Shown one piece after another: positions 29,980 to 39,324 of a stretch of DNA of 64,000 nucleotides (position 1 is the first letter of the stretch; every line of letters begins with the position of its first letter). The position numbers and the translations under genes are program-made. This DNA comes from an uncultured Hydrogenophaga sp. (GTDB lineage Bacteria > Pseudomonadota > Gammaproteobacteria > Burkholderiales > Burkholderiaceae_C). Location: contig NZ_OY288118.1 in the NCBI RefSeq assembly GCF_958439165.1, positions 47,292 through 111,291 on the forward strand, given 5' to 3'. A model generated the notes under the pieces. That model made no database searches. It worked only from the letters and a program-made list of their open reading frames with translations, and had not been told where the DNA came from.

Positions 29980-31338
29980 TCAGAGTTCCCCGTAGCTGTG
30001 CAGACCGGAGAGGAACATGTTGACGCCCAGGAAGGCGAAGGTGGTGATGGCCAGACCCACCAGCGCCCACCAGGCGGCCACGGTGCCGCGCAGCCCCTTC
30101 ATCAGGCGCATGTGCAGCCAGGCGGCGTAGTTCAACCAGACGATCAGGGCCCAGGTTTCCTTCGGGTCCCAGCTCCAGTAGCCACCCCAGGCCTCGGCGG
30201 CCCACAGCGCACCCAGCACGGTGGCGATGGTGAAGAACGCGAAGCCCACGGCGATGGCCTTGTACATCACGTCGTCCAGCACCTCGAAACTCGGCAGGCG
30301 CTCGGCGATGCGGCGCCGGCTGGCCATGATGCCGCCCACGATCAGGGCCGAGATGCCGAAATAGATGAACCAGTAACTGCCACCCTGTTCCTGCGCTCCC
30401 TGGCGGAACACGATCGGCTCGAAACACAGCACGACGCCCAGCAGCCACAGCGGCGCCAGCTTGTACCAGCGGGTTTCGCCGGCCGACTGCTTGATCAGGT
30501 AGGCAAAAGCCAGCATGGCGGCGATGGCGAAGGTGCCGTAGCCGATGAAGTTGGCGGGCACGTGGACCTTCATCCACCAGCTCTGCAGAGCCGGCACCAG
30601 CGGCTGGATGGCGTGGGCCTCGCGGACCAGGGTGTACCAGAGCAGGAAGCCCACCGCCGCGCTCACGATCAGCATGGAGAACGCGCCCATGCTGCGGGTC
30701 TGGTACTGGTCTTCGTAGTACAGGTAGAAAGCAGCGGTCATCCAGCAGAACAGCACGAACACTTCGTAGAGGTTGCTCACCGGGATGTGGCCGATGCCGG
30801 GGCCGATCTGGTGGCTCTCGTACCAGCGCACCATGGTGCCAATCAGAGCAAGCGTGACCGCCGCCCAGGCCAGGCGCGAACCCAGCACCTCGAAGGTGCT
30901 GCCGGCCCGGGTGAGCAGCCCGATCCAGTAGAAGGCGGTGCTCATGAAGAACAGCAGGCTCATCCACAAGATCGCCGACTGGCTGGAGATGAAGTACTTC
31001 AGCATGAAGACCTGGTCGGCCCGCGCCAGGTCAGCGCCTTCGGGGGTCTGGTACAGCCAGATGGCCAGCAGGGAGAAAGCACCCACCACCACGGTGAGCG
31101 TGCGCAGCGGACGCCAGAACCAGCCCAGCCAGATCAGCGACGGCACCGTTCCCGCCAGGATCCATTGTTCATAGACGTTCATGGCGTCGCGGTACTGGGC
31201 AAACGCCCACGCGGCGCCGGCCACCATCAGGACAGCGAACAGCCAGTCCCACAGGTCACGCCGCGCGAAGTAACTCGGTTGCACCCCCTGGGCGGTGCCG
31301 TCTTTCTTGAGCTCGATGGTCTGGGTGGCGGTATTCAT
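29980..31338 (-). CDS. ccsB: Cytochrome c biogenesis protein CcsB (ResC/CcsA-type haem handling protein)
   Basis: System II cytochrome c maturation membrane protein that, with ResB, carries haem across the inner membrane and attaches it to apocytochromes. The 452-residue product is rich in hydrophobic helices and has the periplasmic tryptophan-rich WGGYWSWDPKETWALIVWLNY motif near the C-terminus, plus histidines in IPVSNLYEVFVLF context and AWLHMRLMKG. The start overlaps the resB stop by 4 nt. Nomenclature is confusing: this is the WWD-motif partner (ResC-like). Confidence 0.94.
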   Translation of the reverse strand: MNTATQTIELKKDGTAQGVQPSYFARRDLWDWLFAVLMVAGAAWAFAQYRDAMNVYEQWILAGTVPSLIWLGWFWRPLRTLTVVVGAFSLLAIWLYQTPEGADLARADQVFMLKYFISSQSAILWMSLLFFMSTAFYWIGLLTRAGSTFEVLGSRLAWAAVTLALIGTMVRWYESHQIGPGIGHIPVSNLYEVFVLFCWMTAAFYLYYEDQYQTRSMGAFSMLIVSAAVGFLLWYTLVREAHAIQPLVPALQSWWMKVHVPANFIGYGTFAIAAMLAFAYLIKQSAGETRWYKLAPLWLLGVVLCFEPIVFRQGAQEQGGSYWFIYFGISALIVGGIMASRRRIAERLPSFEVLDDVMYKAIAVGFAFFTIATVLGALWAAEAWGGYWSWDPKETWALIVWLNYAAWLHMRLMKGLRGTVAAWWALVGLAITTFAFLGVNMFLSGLHSYGEL

Positions 31339-33470
31339 GGGGTCACCTTGAGCAGCTGGGACTGGAGTTGGTCGAATTCACGGTCGCCGTCCATCGTCTT
31401 CCGATTGGTCGACAGGGCCATGCGGGCCTGGGACTGCTGGTCGCCGCTCGGGGTCAGCCAGACCCAGATGCGGCGGTCACGGACGTAGAGCATGGCAAAG
31501 ATGCCGATGATCAGCAACAGGCAGCCCAGGTAGACGATGTTCTGTCCGGGGGCGCGCGCCACCTGGAAGACGCTGGCCTGCACATGGGTGAAGTCCTTGA
31601 GCTGGAACGTCATGGGCGCCGGGTAGAAGAAGGTGTCGCTCAGGCTGATGACGGCCTGCGTCATGAAGCGGCGCTGGGCCTCGTCCTGCGTGGCGGGCGG
31701 CAGCCCGGCTTTCGCGCGGCTGACCTGGTAGAGCTCGAACAAGGTGCCGTTGAGGATGCGCACCAGCACATCGCTGGCCCGCTCCCGGTCATCGGCCGGC
31801 ACATTGGACTCGAGGAACGCCGAGATGGCCTGCAGCCCGCCGACCACGGCCGGGCGGCTGTCGGTGGCCGGCACCGGCTCCGCACCGGCGAACAGATCCA
31901 GCGCGCGGGATGCCGATGCCATGAGGGCCTCTGCCAGGTCGGGCCGGCCGGGCTCGACCGAAGACTCCGCGTAACGCCGAACCGCCAGCCGGCGCATCTC
32001 GGGATCGTCGAGCGCACCGCGCAGGCGGACGAATCCGTCCATGCTGTCGTCGGCGTCGGCGGGCAGACGCAGATAACGGAACGGTTCCTGCGGGGTCTCA
32101 CGCAGGCCCAGCAGGAACACGCGCTGGCCGTCCAGCTCCACCGGCAGCATGTAGTTGTGGTACTCGACCGCCTGACCGGCGGCGTCACGCAGCTTGTAGG
32201 TGACGCTCGGACCGACGTTGCGCAGGTTCTTCTCGGTCACCGTCTTGTTGCCGGCGCCCAGCCGGCTCTCGATCGAGTGGCGCAGATCGACCTTGCGCAC
32301 ATCGGTCTCGGCGGTGGCAGCACTGGCGGCATCGGCGAAGTTCTCGACGTTGATCACCCGAAGCGCGGTGTATTCCAGGGTGAGCTGCTGGTCGCCGTTG
32401 CTCAGGGCGGTGGAGCTGCCGATGGTGCCTTCGACCTCGAACGGGCGGGTCGGGCGGGTCAGCGGGACGGCCTGCAGCTTCACGCGGGAGCCGCCATCGT
32501 CGAAGCTGGACTGGTAGATGTTGATGCCGCGGTGGTTGGCCGGGTGGTTGACCTCGACCCGAGCTTCCTTCTTCTCGCCGGTTTCCTTGTCGTGGATGAC
32601 GATTTCGCTGGCAAACAGCCGCGGCATGCCGGTGTCGTAGTACTCGACGATGAACTTCTTGAGCTCGACGGCAAACGGCAGCTCCTGCAGCAGCACGCCT
32701 TGTGGCTGCGCCAGGATGGCGGTGCTGGAAGCGGTGCCCTCAGTGACCAGCAGGTTGCCACGGAAGGTGGGGTTGCTGGAAGACAGCCGGTGCTGTTCGG
32801 GCACTTCGGCAATCAGTCCGCCACCCTGGAACGGCTGCTTGCCGTTGAACCAGGTCTGCGCGCGGACCATGAGATCGCCATCGAGCAGACCACCGACGCA
32901 GACCAGCACGATGGCACTGTGGGCCGCGATGTAGCCCAGCTTGTTGGCAGCCCCGGCCTTGGCCGCCACCATCCAGCCGATACCGCCGGGCGTCTCGCGC
33001 GACTGCAGCTTCACCTTCCAGCCGGAGCCGACCAGCGTCTGGCCGATGCGCCGGGCTGCAACCTCGGGCGTTTCGGCCAGCGATGCCTCAGCCTTGTGAG
33101 GGAAAGCCTTCAGGCTCTGCTCGCGGATGTTTTCCTTGAACGACTTCAGATCGACCAGGATCTTGGGCGTGTTGCGGGCAATGCACAGGCTGGTGCTGAT
33201 CACCAGGAAAGCCAGGATCAGCAGGAACCACCATGCGCTGTAGACGGCAAACAGCTGTGCGGTGGAAAACACCTCGGCCCAGAACGGACCGAACTGATTG
33301 ACATAGTTGTTGAACGGCTCGTGCTGCTTGACCACCGTGCCGATGACCGACGCGATGCAGATCACCGTCAGCAGTGAAATGGCGAACCGCATGGACGACA
33401 GCAGTTCGACGATGTCGCCGACCCACCGGGAGCCGGTGCGCAACTGAAGACCTTCGGTGGATACGCTCAT
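31335..33470 (-). CDS. resB: ResB-like cytochrome c biogenesis protein
   Basis: Second subunit of the System II cytochrome c synthase. The 711-residue product has three N-terminal membrane helices (first near RFAISLLTVICIASVIGTVV, another in SAWWFLLILAFLVISTSLCIARN), a large periplasmic region, and a last helix near NIVYLGCLLLIIGIFAMLYVRDRRIWVW. NKLGYIAAHSAIVLVCVGGLLDGDL is the ResB signature. A terminator hairpin ends 20 nt upstream of its ATG. Confidence 0.94.
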   Translation of the reverse strand: MSVSTEGLQLRTGSRWVGDIVELLSSMRFAISLLTVICIASVIGTVVKQHEPFNNYVNQFGPFWAEVFSTAQLFAVYSAWWFLLILAFLVISTSLCIARNTPKILVDLKSFKENIREQSLKAFPHKAEASLAETPEVAARRIGQTLVGSGWKVKLQSRETPGGIGWMVAAKAGAANKLGYIAAHSAIVLVCVGGLLDGDLMVRAQTWFNGKQPFQGGGLIAEVPEQHRLSSSNPTFRGNLLVTEGTASSTAILAQPQGVLLQELPFAVELKKFIVEYYDTGMPRLFASEIVIHDKETGEKKEARVEVNHPANHRGINIYQSSFDDGGSRVKLQAVPLTRPTRPFEVEGTIGSSTALSNGDQQLTLEYTALRVINVENFADAASAATAETDVRKVDLRHSIESRLGAGNKTVTEKNLRNVGPSVTYKLRDAAGQAVEYHNYMLPVELDGQRVFLLGLRETPQEPFRYLRLPADADDSMDGFVRLRGALDDPEMRRLAVRRYAESSVEPGRPDLAEALMASASRALDLFAGAEPVPATDSRPAVVGGLQAISAFLESNVPADDRERASDVLVRILNGTLFELYQVSRAKAGLPPATQDEAQRRFMTQAVISLSDTFFYPAPMTFQLKDFTHVQASVFQVARAPGQNIVYLGCLLLIIGIFAMLYVRDRRIWVWLTPSGDQQSQARMALSTNRKTMDGDREFDQLQSQLLKVTP

Positions 33471-33490
33471 GGGGCTGAGGACGGTGCAAC

Positions 33491-33526
33491 AAAAAAGGGC
33501 GCATCCGAGTGGTCCGGATGGCGCCC
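33491..33526 (-). terminator. Intrinsic terminator after cytochrome c4, just upstream of resB
   Basis: Minus-strand stem GGGCGC(C)ATCCG / CGGATGCGCCC with a 7-nt loop and one bulged base (33497-33526), then six T (33496-33491). It lies about 140 nt past the cytochrome c4 stop and ends 20 nt before the resB ATG at 33470. Confidence 0.8.
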
Positions 33527-33665
33527 TGCTATGACGGGAAGCGGGTCTGTCAGTTCAATGCGCGACTGCAAATTTGTTCGACCCTGCACAAACCGGTGCC
33601 AACCACCGGATTGTGCGGCAACACATTACCCGCCGCTTATATGACCCCGTGGCCCGAAAGGCTGG

Positions 33666-34280
33666 TCAGCGCAGACCGGCGATGTAGTCGGCCACTGCCT
33701 TGATCTCGCGGTCATTCATCTTGGCCGCCACACCCTTCATCTGGGCATTGTTGCCACGGGTGCCGTCACGGAAGTGGCGCAGCTGGGTCTCGGTGTACTC
33801 GGCGTGCTGGCCGGACAGGCGCGGGTACTGCGAAGGGATGCCGGCGCCGTTGGGGCTGTGGCAGCCAGCACAGGCAGAGATCTGCCGGTCGGCAATGCCG
33901 CCGCGGTAGATGCGTTCGCCCAGCTTCACCAGCTCCTTGTCGGTGGAAGCGCCGTCCTTGGGGGTCTGGCTGGCCAGCCAGTAGGCAATGTTGCGCATGT
34001 CGTCGTCCGACAGGGTCGACGCGAACCCTTGCATGATGGCGTTGGCGCGCTTGCCCGATTTGTATTCCTGAAGCTGCTTGATCAGGTATTCGGGGTGCTG
34101 ACCCGCCAGCTTGGGGTTGGCCGGGGTGCTGGAGTTGCCGTCTGCTGCGTGGCAGGCGACGCAGACATTGCCGTAAGCCGCCGCACCTTTGGCCAGGTCG
34201 GGCTTGGCGGATTGCGCCTGGGCGCTGAAGGACAGCACTGCAGCGGCAGCGGCGCAGAGGAAGGAAACAGGCAATTTCAT
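33666..34280 (-). CDS. Dihaem cytochrome c4
   Basis: Periplasmic electron carrier, usually donor to terminal oxidases. The 205-residue product has a signal peptide ending SFSAQA and two class I haem sites: CVACH (40-44) with its distal methionine in the NAIMQGFASTL stretch, and CAGCH (137-141) with NNAQMKGVAAKMND. The two halves are similar in layout, as in the c4 family. I start at the ATG at 34280; longer in-frame openings overlap engB. It lies upstream of the resB-ccsB maturation genes that would mature it. Confidence 0.93.
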   Translation of the reverse strand: MKLPVSFLCAAAAAVLSFSAQAQSAKPDLAKGAAAYGNVCVACHAADGNSSTPANPKLAGQHPEYLIKQLQEYKSGKRANAIMQGFASTLSDDDMRNIAYWLASQTPKDGASTDKELVKLGERIYRGGIADRQISACAGCHSPNGAGIPSQYPRLSGQHAEYTETQLRHFRDGTRGNNAQMKGVAAKMNDREIKAVADYIAGLR

Positions 34281-34380
34281 GACGGGACGGGCGTCGATGC
34301 GACGGTTTCGGTTGAAGGTGGGGCCGGGCGACCCCCGGCAAAGCCCGTCGATTTTACAATGCCCCACCGGGAATCCCCCA

Positions 34381-35103
34381 ATGACCCAATACCCTACTCC
34401 ACCAGAAGCCTCGCCCGATCCCCGGATCACGCACGGTTGGTTGCACACCGCCCGTTTCCTCACCACCGCGCCACAGCTGGAGCACCTGCCGGCACTGGAC
34501 GTCCCGGAAGTGGCCTTCGTCGGCCGCTCGAACGCCGGCAAGTCGACCTGCATCAACACGCTGACCCAGCAGAAACGGCTGGCATTCGCCTCCAAGACAC
34601 CCGGCCGGACCCAGAGCATCAACCTGTTTTCGCTGGGCAAGCAGGGCATCACCGATGCGGTGCTGGCCGACCTGCCGGGTTACGGTTATGCCGCCGTGCC
34701 TCGCGAAGCCAAGCTGCGCTGGCAGCGGGTCATGGGCAATTACCTGATCACCCGACCCAACCTGGTGGGGATCGTGCTGCTGATCGACCCCCGCCTGGGC
34801 CTGACCGAGCTGGACGAGACACTTCTCGAGGTGGTTCGCCCTCGGGTGCAGGAAGGACTGAAGTTCCTGGTGCTCCTCACCAAGTCCGACAAGCTCACCC
34901 GGGCCGAAGCCAACAAGGCACTGTCGATCGCGCGACTGCAATCCGGCGGCGGCGAAGCCAGACTGTTCTCGGCCCTCAAGAAACAGGGCCTGGACGAGGT
35001 GGCGCAGCTGCTGTGGCAGTGGACCCACCCCGTGACCTCTCCCGATGCGGCGGCAGAACCTGCCACCGTGCCTGAAGACGAACCCCCGGCCCTCGACGAG
35101 TGA
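34381..35103 (+). CDS. engB: Ribosome biogenesis GTPase EngB (YsxC/YihA)
   Basis: GTPase needed for 50S ribosomal subunit assembly. I start at the ATG at 34381 (MTQYPTPPEASPDP), giving 240 residues; the upstream open frame is antisense to the cytochrome gene. G1 is GRSNAGKST (48-56), the switch I segment is ASKTPGRTQSINLF, G3 is ADLPGYG, and G4 is TKSDKL. The C-terminal 20 residues are a low-complexity acidic/proline tail. Divergent from cytochrome c4, a common Beta/Gammaproteobacterial pairing. Confidence 0.96.
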   Translation: MTQYPTPPEASPDPRITHGWLHTARFLTTAPQLEHLPALDVPEVAFVGRSNAGKSTCINTLTQQKRLAFASKTPGRTQSINLFSLGKQGITDAVLADLPGYGYAAVPREAKLRWQRVMGNYLITRPNLVGIVLLIDPRLGLTELDETLLEVVRPRVQEGLKFLVLLTKSDKLTRAEANKALSIARLQSGGGEARLFSALKKQGLDEVAQLLWQWTHPVTSPDAAAEPATVPEDEPPALDE

Positions 35104-35137
35104 TCGTCCGGCGGGACGGCCCCACCGGAAGCCCGCC

Positions 35138-36058
35138 ATGATCGAAACACGCCAGATCGACCTGCCGCACGGCATCACCTTGAGTTGCCGCATGGCCGGT
35201 CAGGCCGGGCGCCCGGTGCTGATGTTCCTGCACGGATTCCCGGAGGCCGCCTTCGTCTGGGACGGCCTGCTGAGCCATTTCTCGAAGCCCGAACATGGCG
35301 GCTGGTACTGCGTGGCTCCCAACCTGCGCGGCTTCGAGCGCTCCAGCTCGCCCGACGACGTGAACGCCTACCGGGCCAGGCACCTGGTGCAGGACATCGT
35401 CGCCCTGACCGATCTCGTCACCGCCGGCAGCCCGAGCCCGGGCCGCCTGGGTGCACTGATTGCCCACGACTGGGGTGGAGCCGTGGCCTGGACGGTGGCG
35501 GCACAGCACCCGGCGCTGATGCAGCAGCTGGTGATCCTGAATGCGCCTCACCCTGGACCTTTCCAGCGCGAACTGGCCCACAACCCGCAACAGCAGGCAG
35601 CCAGCCAGTACATGAACTTCCTGGCGCGCACGGACGCGCCGCGTCTGCTGGCCGAAAACGACTTTGCACGCCTCTGGCCCTTCTTCACCAACATGGCGGC
35701 CGACAGCGGGCCGCAAGCCTGGTTGACCGATGCGGTGCGCGATCAGTACCGCGAAGTGTGGCGGCTCGGGCTGCACGGCAGCTGCCACTACTACGGCGCG
35801 TCGCCACTGCGTCCGCCCACGCCGGCGGACCCGGCAGCCACGGCCGTCCAACTGCCGCCGGACAAGGTCATGGTGCGGGTTCCCACCCGGGTGATCTGGG
35901 GCATGGGCGACACCGCCCTGCCACCGGCCCTGCTGGACGGCCTGTCCGCCTGGGTGCCCGATCTGGACGTGGTGCAGGTGCCCGGCGCCACCCACTGGAT
36001 CGTGCACGAGCAACCCGGCGAAGTCACAAGGCTGATCGCCGAGCGACTGGGGTCCTGA
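35138..36058 (+). CDS. Alpha/beta hydrolase, epoxide hydrolase-like
   Basis: A 306-residue alpha/beta-hydrolase. The oxyanion motif HGFPEAAFVWDGLL is at 32-45 and the nucleophile elbow reads HDWGG (residues 110-114), so the nucleophile is Asp111, as in epoxide hydrolases and haloalkane dehalogenases, not serine. The cap shows CHYYGASPLRPP, resembling the tyrosine region of epoxide hydrolases; the catalytic histidine is likely in GATHWIVHEQP. Start chosen at the ATG at 35138, 34 nt after engB. Its natural substrate cannot be told. Confidence 0.82.
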   Translation: MIETRQIDLPHGITLSCRMAGQAGRPVLMFLHGFPEAAFVWDGLLSHFSKPEHGGWYCVAPNLRGFERSSSPDDVNAYRARHLVQDIVALTDLVTAGSPSPGRLGALIAHDWGGAVAWTVAAQHPALMQQLVILNAPHPGPFQRELAHNPQQQAASQYMNFLARTDAPRLLAENDFARLWPFFTNMAADSGPQAWLTDAVRDQYREVWRLGLHGSCHYYGASPLRPPTPADPAATAVQLPPDKVMVRVPTRVIWGMGDTALPPALLDGLSAWVPDLDVVQVPGATHWIVHEQPGEVTRLIAERLGS

Positions 36059-36063
36059 ACCGG

Positions 36064-36990
36064 TCAGCGCACGCCTTCGTAGAGCGAGGGTTCACCCGGC
36101 GGGCGCGACTTGAACCGCTTGTGCACCCAGTAGTACTGCTCCGGCATGGCGGCGATGAAGCCTTCCAGCCGCCGGTTCATCAGGGCCGTGTCGGCCTCCA
36201 CATCGGCCGTCGGGTAGGCATCCCACGCGGGATGCACCACCACCTCGTAGCCCTCGGGGGTGAGCCGGCTGACCACGGGCACCACCTGCGCCCGGGACAG
36301 GCGCGCAAACCGCGACAGCGAGGTGAGCGTGGCGGTGGGGACACCGAAGAACGGGACAAAGACCGAATCCCGCGTGCCGTAGTCCATGTCGGGCAGCAGG
36401 TACAGGGGCAGGCCGTCACGCAGCGCACTGACCAGCGGCTTGAGGCCCTGGCGCATGGCCACGATGTGCGGATCACCGAAACGCTGTCGGCCCTGGGCCA
36501 TCCAGCGATCCACGTCCGGGTTGAGCTGTTCGGCATAGATGCCGCAGAAACGGCGCGACAGGTGGGCCGTGATCGCGGTCCAGCCAGCGTCCATGCCCAC
36601 GAAATGCGGTGCGAACAGCACGGTGGGCCTGTCGCCCTCCAGAGCTCCGAGGTCGCCCTTCAGCACCAGGCGCCGCCGGACCACGGCGGGGCTGGCTTCC
36701 CACAACCAGCTGCGGTCCAGCCAGGCCTGCGCGAACAGCACGAAATGCCGCCGCACGGCTGCTTCACGCTCGGCAGCCGGCTGGTCGGGAAAGCAGAGGG
36801 CCCAGTTGGTCAGGGCGATCCTGCGCCGGCGGCCGGCCACGGCGTGCAGCACCCGGCCCAGCAGCCATCCCAGTGCCCGGACCCCGTTCAGCGGCAGTAG
36901 CGCCAGCAGGCGCATGAAACCCAGACCCAGCCAGTTGGCCAGACCCCCGGGGGCTTTCTGGTGGGCGGACACGGTCGGCTCGGACGACAT
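36064..36990 (-). CDS. Lipid A biosynthesis / lysophospholipid acyltransferase (LpxL/HtrB family)
   Basis: Inner-membrane late acyltransferase adding a secondary acyl chain to the lipid A precursor. The 308-residue product has an N-terminal membrane anchor (about 20-45) and the H-x4-D catalytic motif H129-FVGM-D134, then LPDMDYGTRDSVFVPFFGVPTATLTSLSRFA and the C-terminal PEQYYWVHKRFKSRPPGE. It is translated from the base after, and overlapping, the paralogous gene upstream (shared base at 36990). Donor chain length and position cannot be read from sequence. Confidence 0.9.
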   Translation of the reverse strand: MSSEPTVSAHQKAPGGLANWLGLGFMRLLALLPLNGVRALGWLLGRVLHAVAGRRRRIALTNWALCFPDQPAAEREAAVRRHFVLFAQAWLDRSWLWEASPAVVRRRLVLKGDLGALEGDRPTVLFAPHFVGMDAGWTAITAHLSRRFCGIYAEQLNPDVDRWMAQGRQRFGDPHIVAMRQGLKPLVSALRDGLPLYLLPDMDYGTRDSVFVPFFGVPTATLTSLSRFARLSRAQVVPVVSRLTPEGYEVVVHPAWDAYPTADVEADTALMNRRLEGFIAAMPEQYYWVHKRFKSRPPGEPSLYEGVR

Positions 36991-37820
36991 CAGCGCGGGT
37001 TCTTGTAGCGGTCGTAGGACCAGAGGTATTGGGCGGGCGATTCTCGCACCAGCGACTCCATGGCCCGATTGACCAGGGCGGCGGCGGCCTCAGGCTCGTC
37101 CGGAAGTGGCTCGGCCAGCGGACGCACATGCACCACGTAGCCCTGCCCTGCCGGCAACCGCTCACCCCAGCTCAGCAGGATGCGGCAGCCGCCGGCCTGG
37201 GCCAGGCGGGTGGACAGCGTCATGGTGTAGGCGGGGCGGCCGAAAAAAGGCACCCAGACACCCTGGCCTGCCGGCGGCACCTGATCGGGCAGCAGGCCCA
37301 CGGCTTCACCGCCCTTCAACGCCCGCATCAGCTGACGGACACCGGCCAGCGACACCGGCGCGGTCTGCAATCCAGGCCGCTGCCGGGCCTGCGCCACCAG
37401 ATCGCGCAGTGCCGCCAGACGGGGTGGACGGAACAGCACCGTCATCGGACGGCGCGCACCGAAGCGCGCTGCATAGGCCTGGGCCGTGATCTCGAAACAG
37501 CCCAGGTGAGGCGTGAGGAAAAGCAGACCGACACCCTCGCTCAAGGCTGCCTCGATGTGCTGCTCGCCATCCCAGCGCACCGGCACCGGGCGGCCCAGCC
37601 ACAACCGGGGCAGCTCGGCCACCAGCCGCCCGGCCTGGCCCACCGAGGCGATGGCAACCGATCGCCCGTAGCCCGCCTGGGCCGCGTGGTTCAAGAGCCG
37701 GCTGCGGTAACGCGACGAGAGCAGGAAACTCAGCCACCCCAGGCCGCTGCCCAGACCGTGCAGGCACCACAGCGGCAGGTGACGCCCGAGGCGGAACAGC
37801 AGTGTGAGGAAGGAAGTCAC
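36990..37820 (-). CDS. Second LpxL-family acyltransferase
   Basis: Paralogue of the next gene, so two different secondary acylations of lipid A are possible. I start at the GTG at 37820 (VTSFLTLLFRLGRHLPLW), 276 residues, because family members begin there and the open frame upstream runs into the metK leader; no ATG fits. Catalytic motif is H-x4-E (TPHLGCFEITA) rather than H-x4-D. Other blocks: LLPDQVPPAGQGVWVPFFGRPAYTMTLSTRLA and the end SPAQYLWSYDRYKNPR. Confidence 0.88.
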   Translation of the reverse strand: MTSFLTLLFRLGRHLPLWCLHGLGSGLGWLSFLLSSRYRSRLLNHAAQAGYGRSVAIASVGQAGRLVAELPRLWLGRPVPVRWDGEQHIEAALSEGVGLLFLTPHLGCFEITAQAYAARFGARRPMTVLFRPPRLAALRDLVAQARQRPGLQTAPVSLAGVRQLMRALKGGEAVGLLPDQVPPAGQGVWVPFFGRPAYTMTLSTRLAQAGGCRILLSWGERLPAGQGYVVHVRPLAEPLPDEPEAAAALVNRAMESLVRESPAQYLWSYDRYKNPR

Positions 37821-37861
37821 GGTAGTTCTGGTGGCGTGCGGGACGGGACGGCAGCTTGGCC

Positions 37862-37867
37862 TAAAAT
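37862..37867 (+). promoter_or_regulatory. metK: Candidate -10 box of metK
   Basis: TAAAAT at 37862-37867 would start the RNA near 37874, exactly at the first strand of the leader pseudoknot described in the next entry. No good -35 is visible 16-18 bp upstream. Confidence 0.4.
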
Positions 37868-37874
37868 CGCGCCA

Positions 37875-37930
37875 TCGCCGAGTTGATGAACTGATTGCGG
37901 GGCGATTCACAAATACCGCTAAAGCGTTCG
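37875..37930 (+). ncRNA. Candidate SAM-II-like riboswitch in the metK leader
   Basis: TCGCC (37875-37879) can pair with GGCGA (37901-37905) to form P1; the enclosed loop holds TTGATGAACTGATT, and after P1 comes an A-rich linker ATTCACAAATACC leading to GCTAAAGCG (37918-37926). This order (short stem, TGAT-type loop, AAAT linker, GCTAAA) resembles the SAM-II (SAM_alpha) pseudoknot. It precedes the SAM synthetase gene by about 55 nt. Recognition is from memory of the consensus; no covariance search was possible. Confidence 0.4.
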
Positions 37931-37984
37931 CCGTCTTCTGCAGGACCGGCAACGCCGATCCACCCAACGCAGGAGTTTAAAGAC

Positions 37985-39169
<1,185 letters not shown>

Positions 39170-39193
39170 AGAGCAAACACTCACTCATGCACA

Positions 39194-39223
39194 AGCCCTG
39201 CGGCAATCCCGCAGGGCTTTTTT
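39194..39223 (+). terminator. Intrinsic terminator of metK
   Basis: Ten-base-pair stem AGCCCTGCGG / CCGCAGGGCT (39194-39203 with 39209-39218), five-base loop, and six T (39218-39223). It starts about 25 nt after the metK stop. Confidence 0.9.
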
Positions 39224-39324
39224 GCGTACTGTCCCCACAAGGGTGGACTGAAGTTTCGGCGGGCCGGGTCGATACGTAAGGGACAACGCGTCATCGCATC
39301 CCCGATCCCCCAGGAGGCCCGCCC

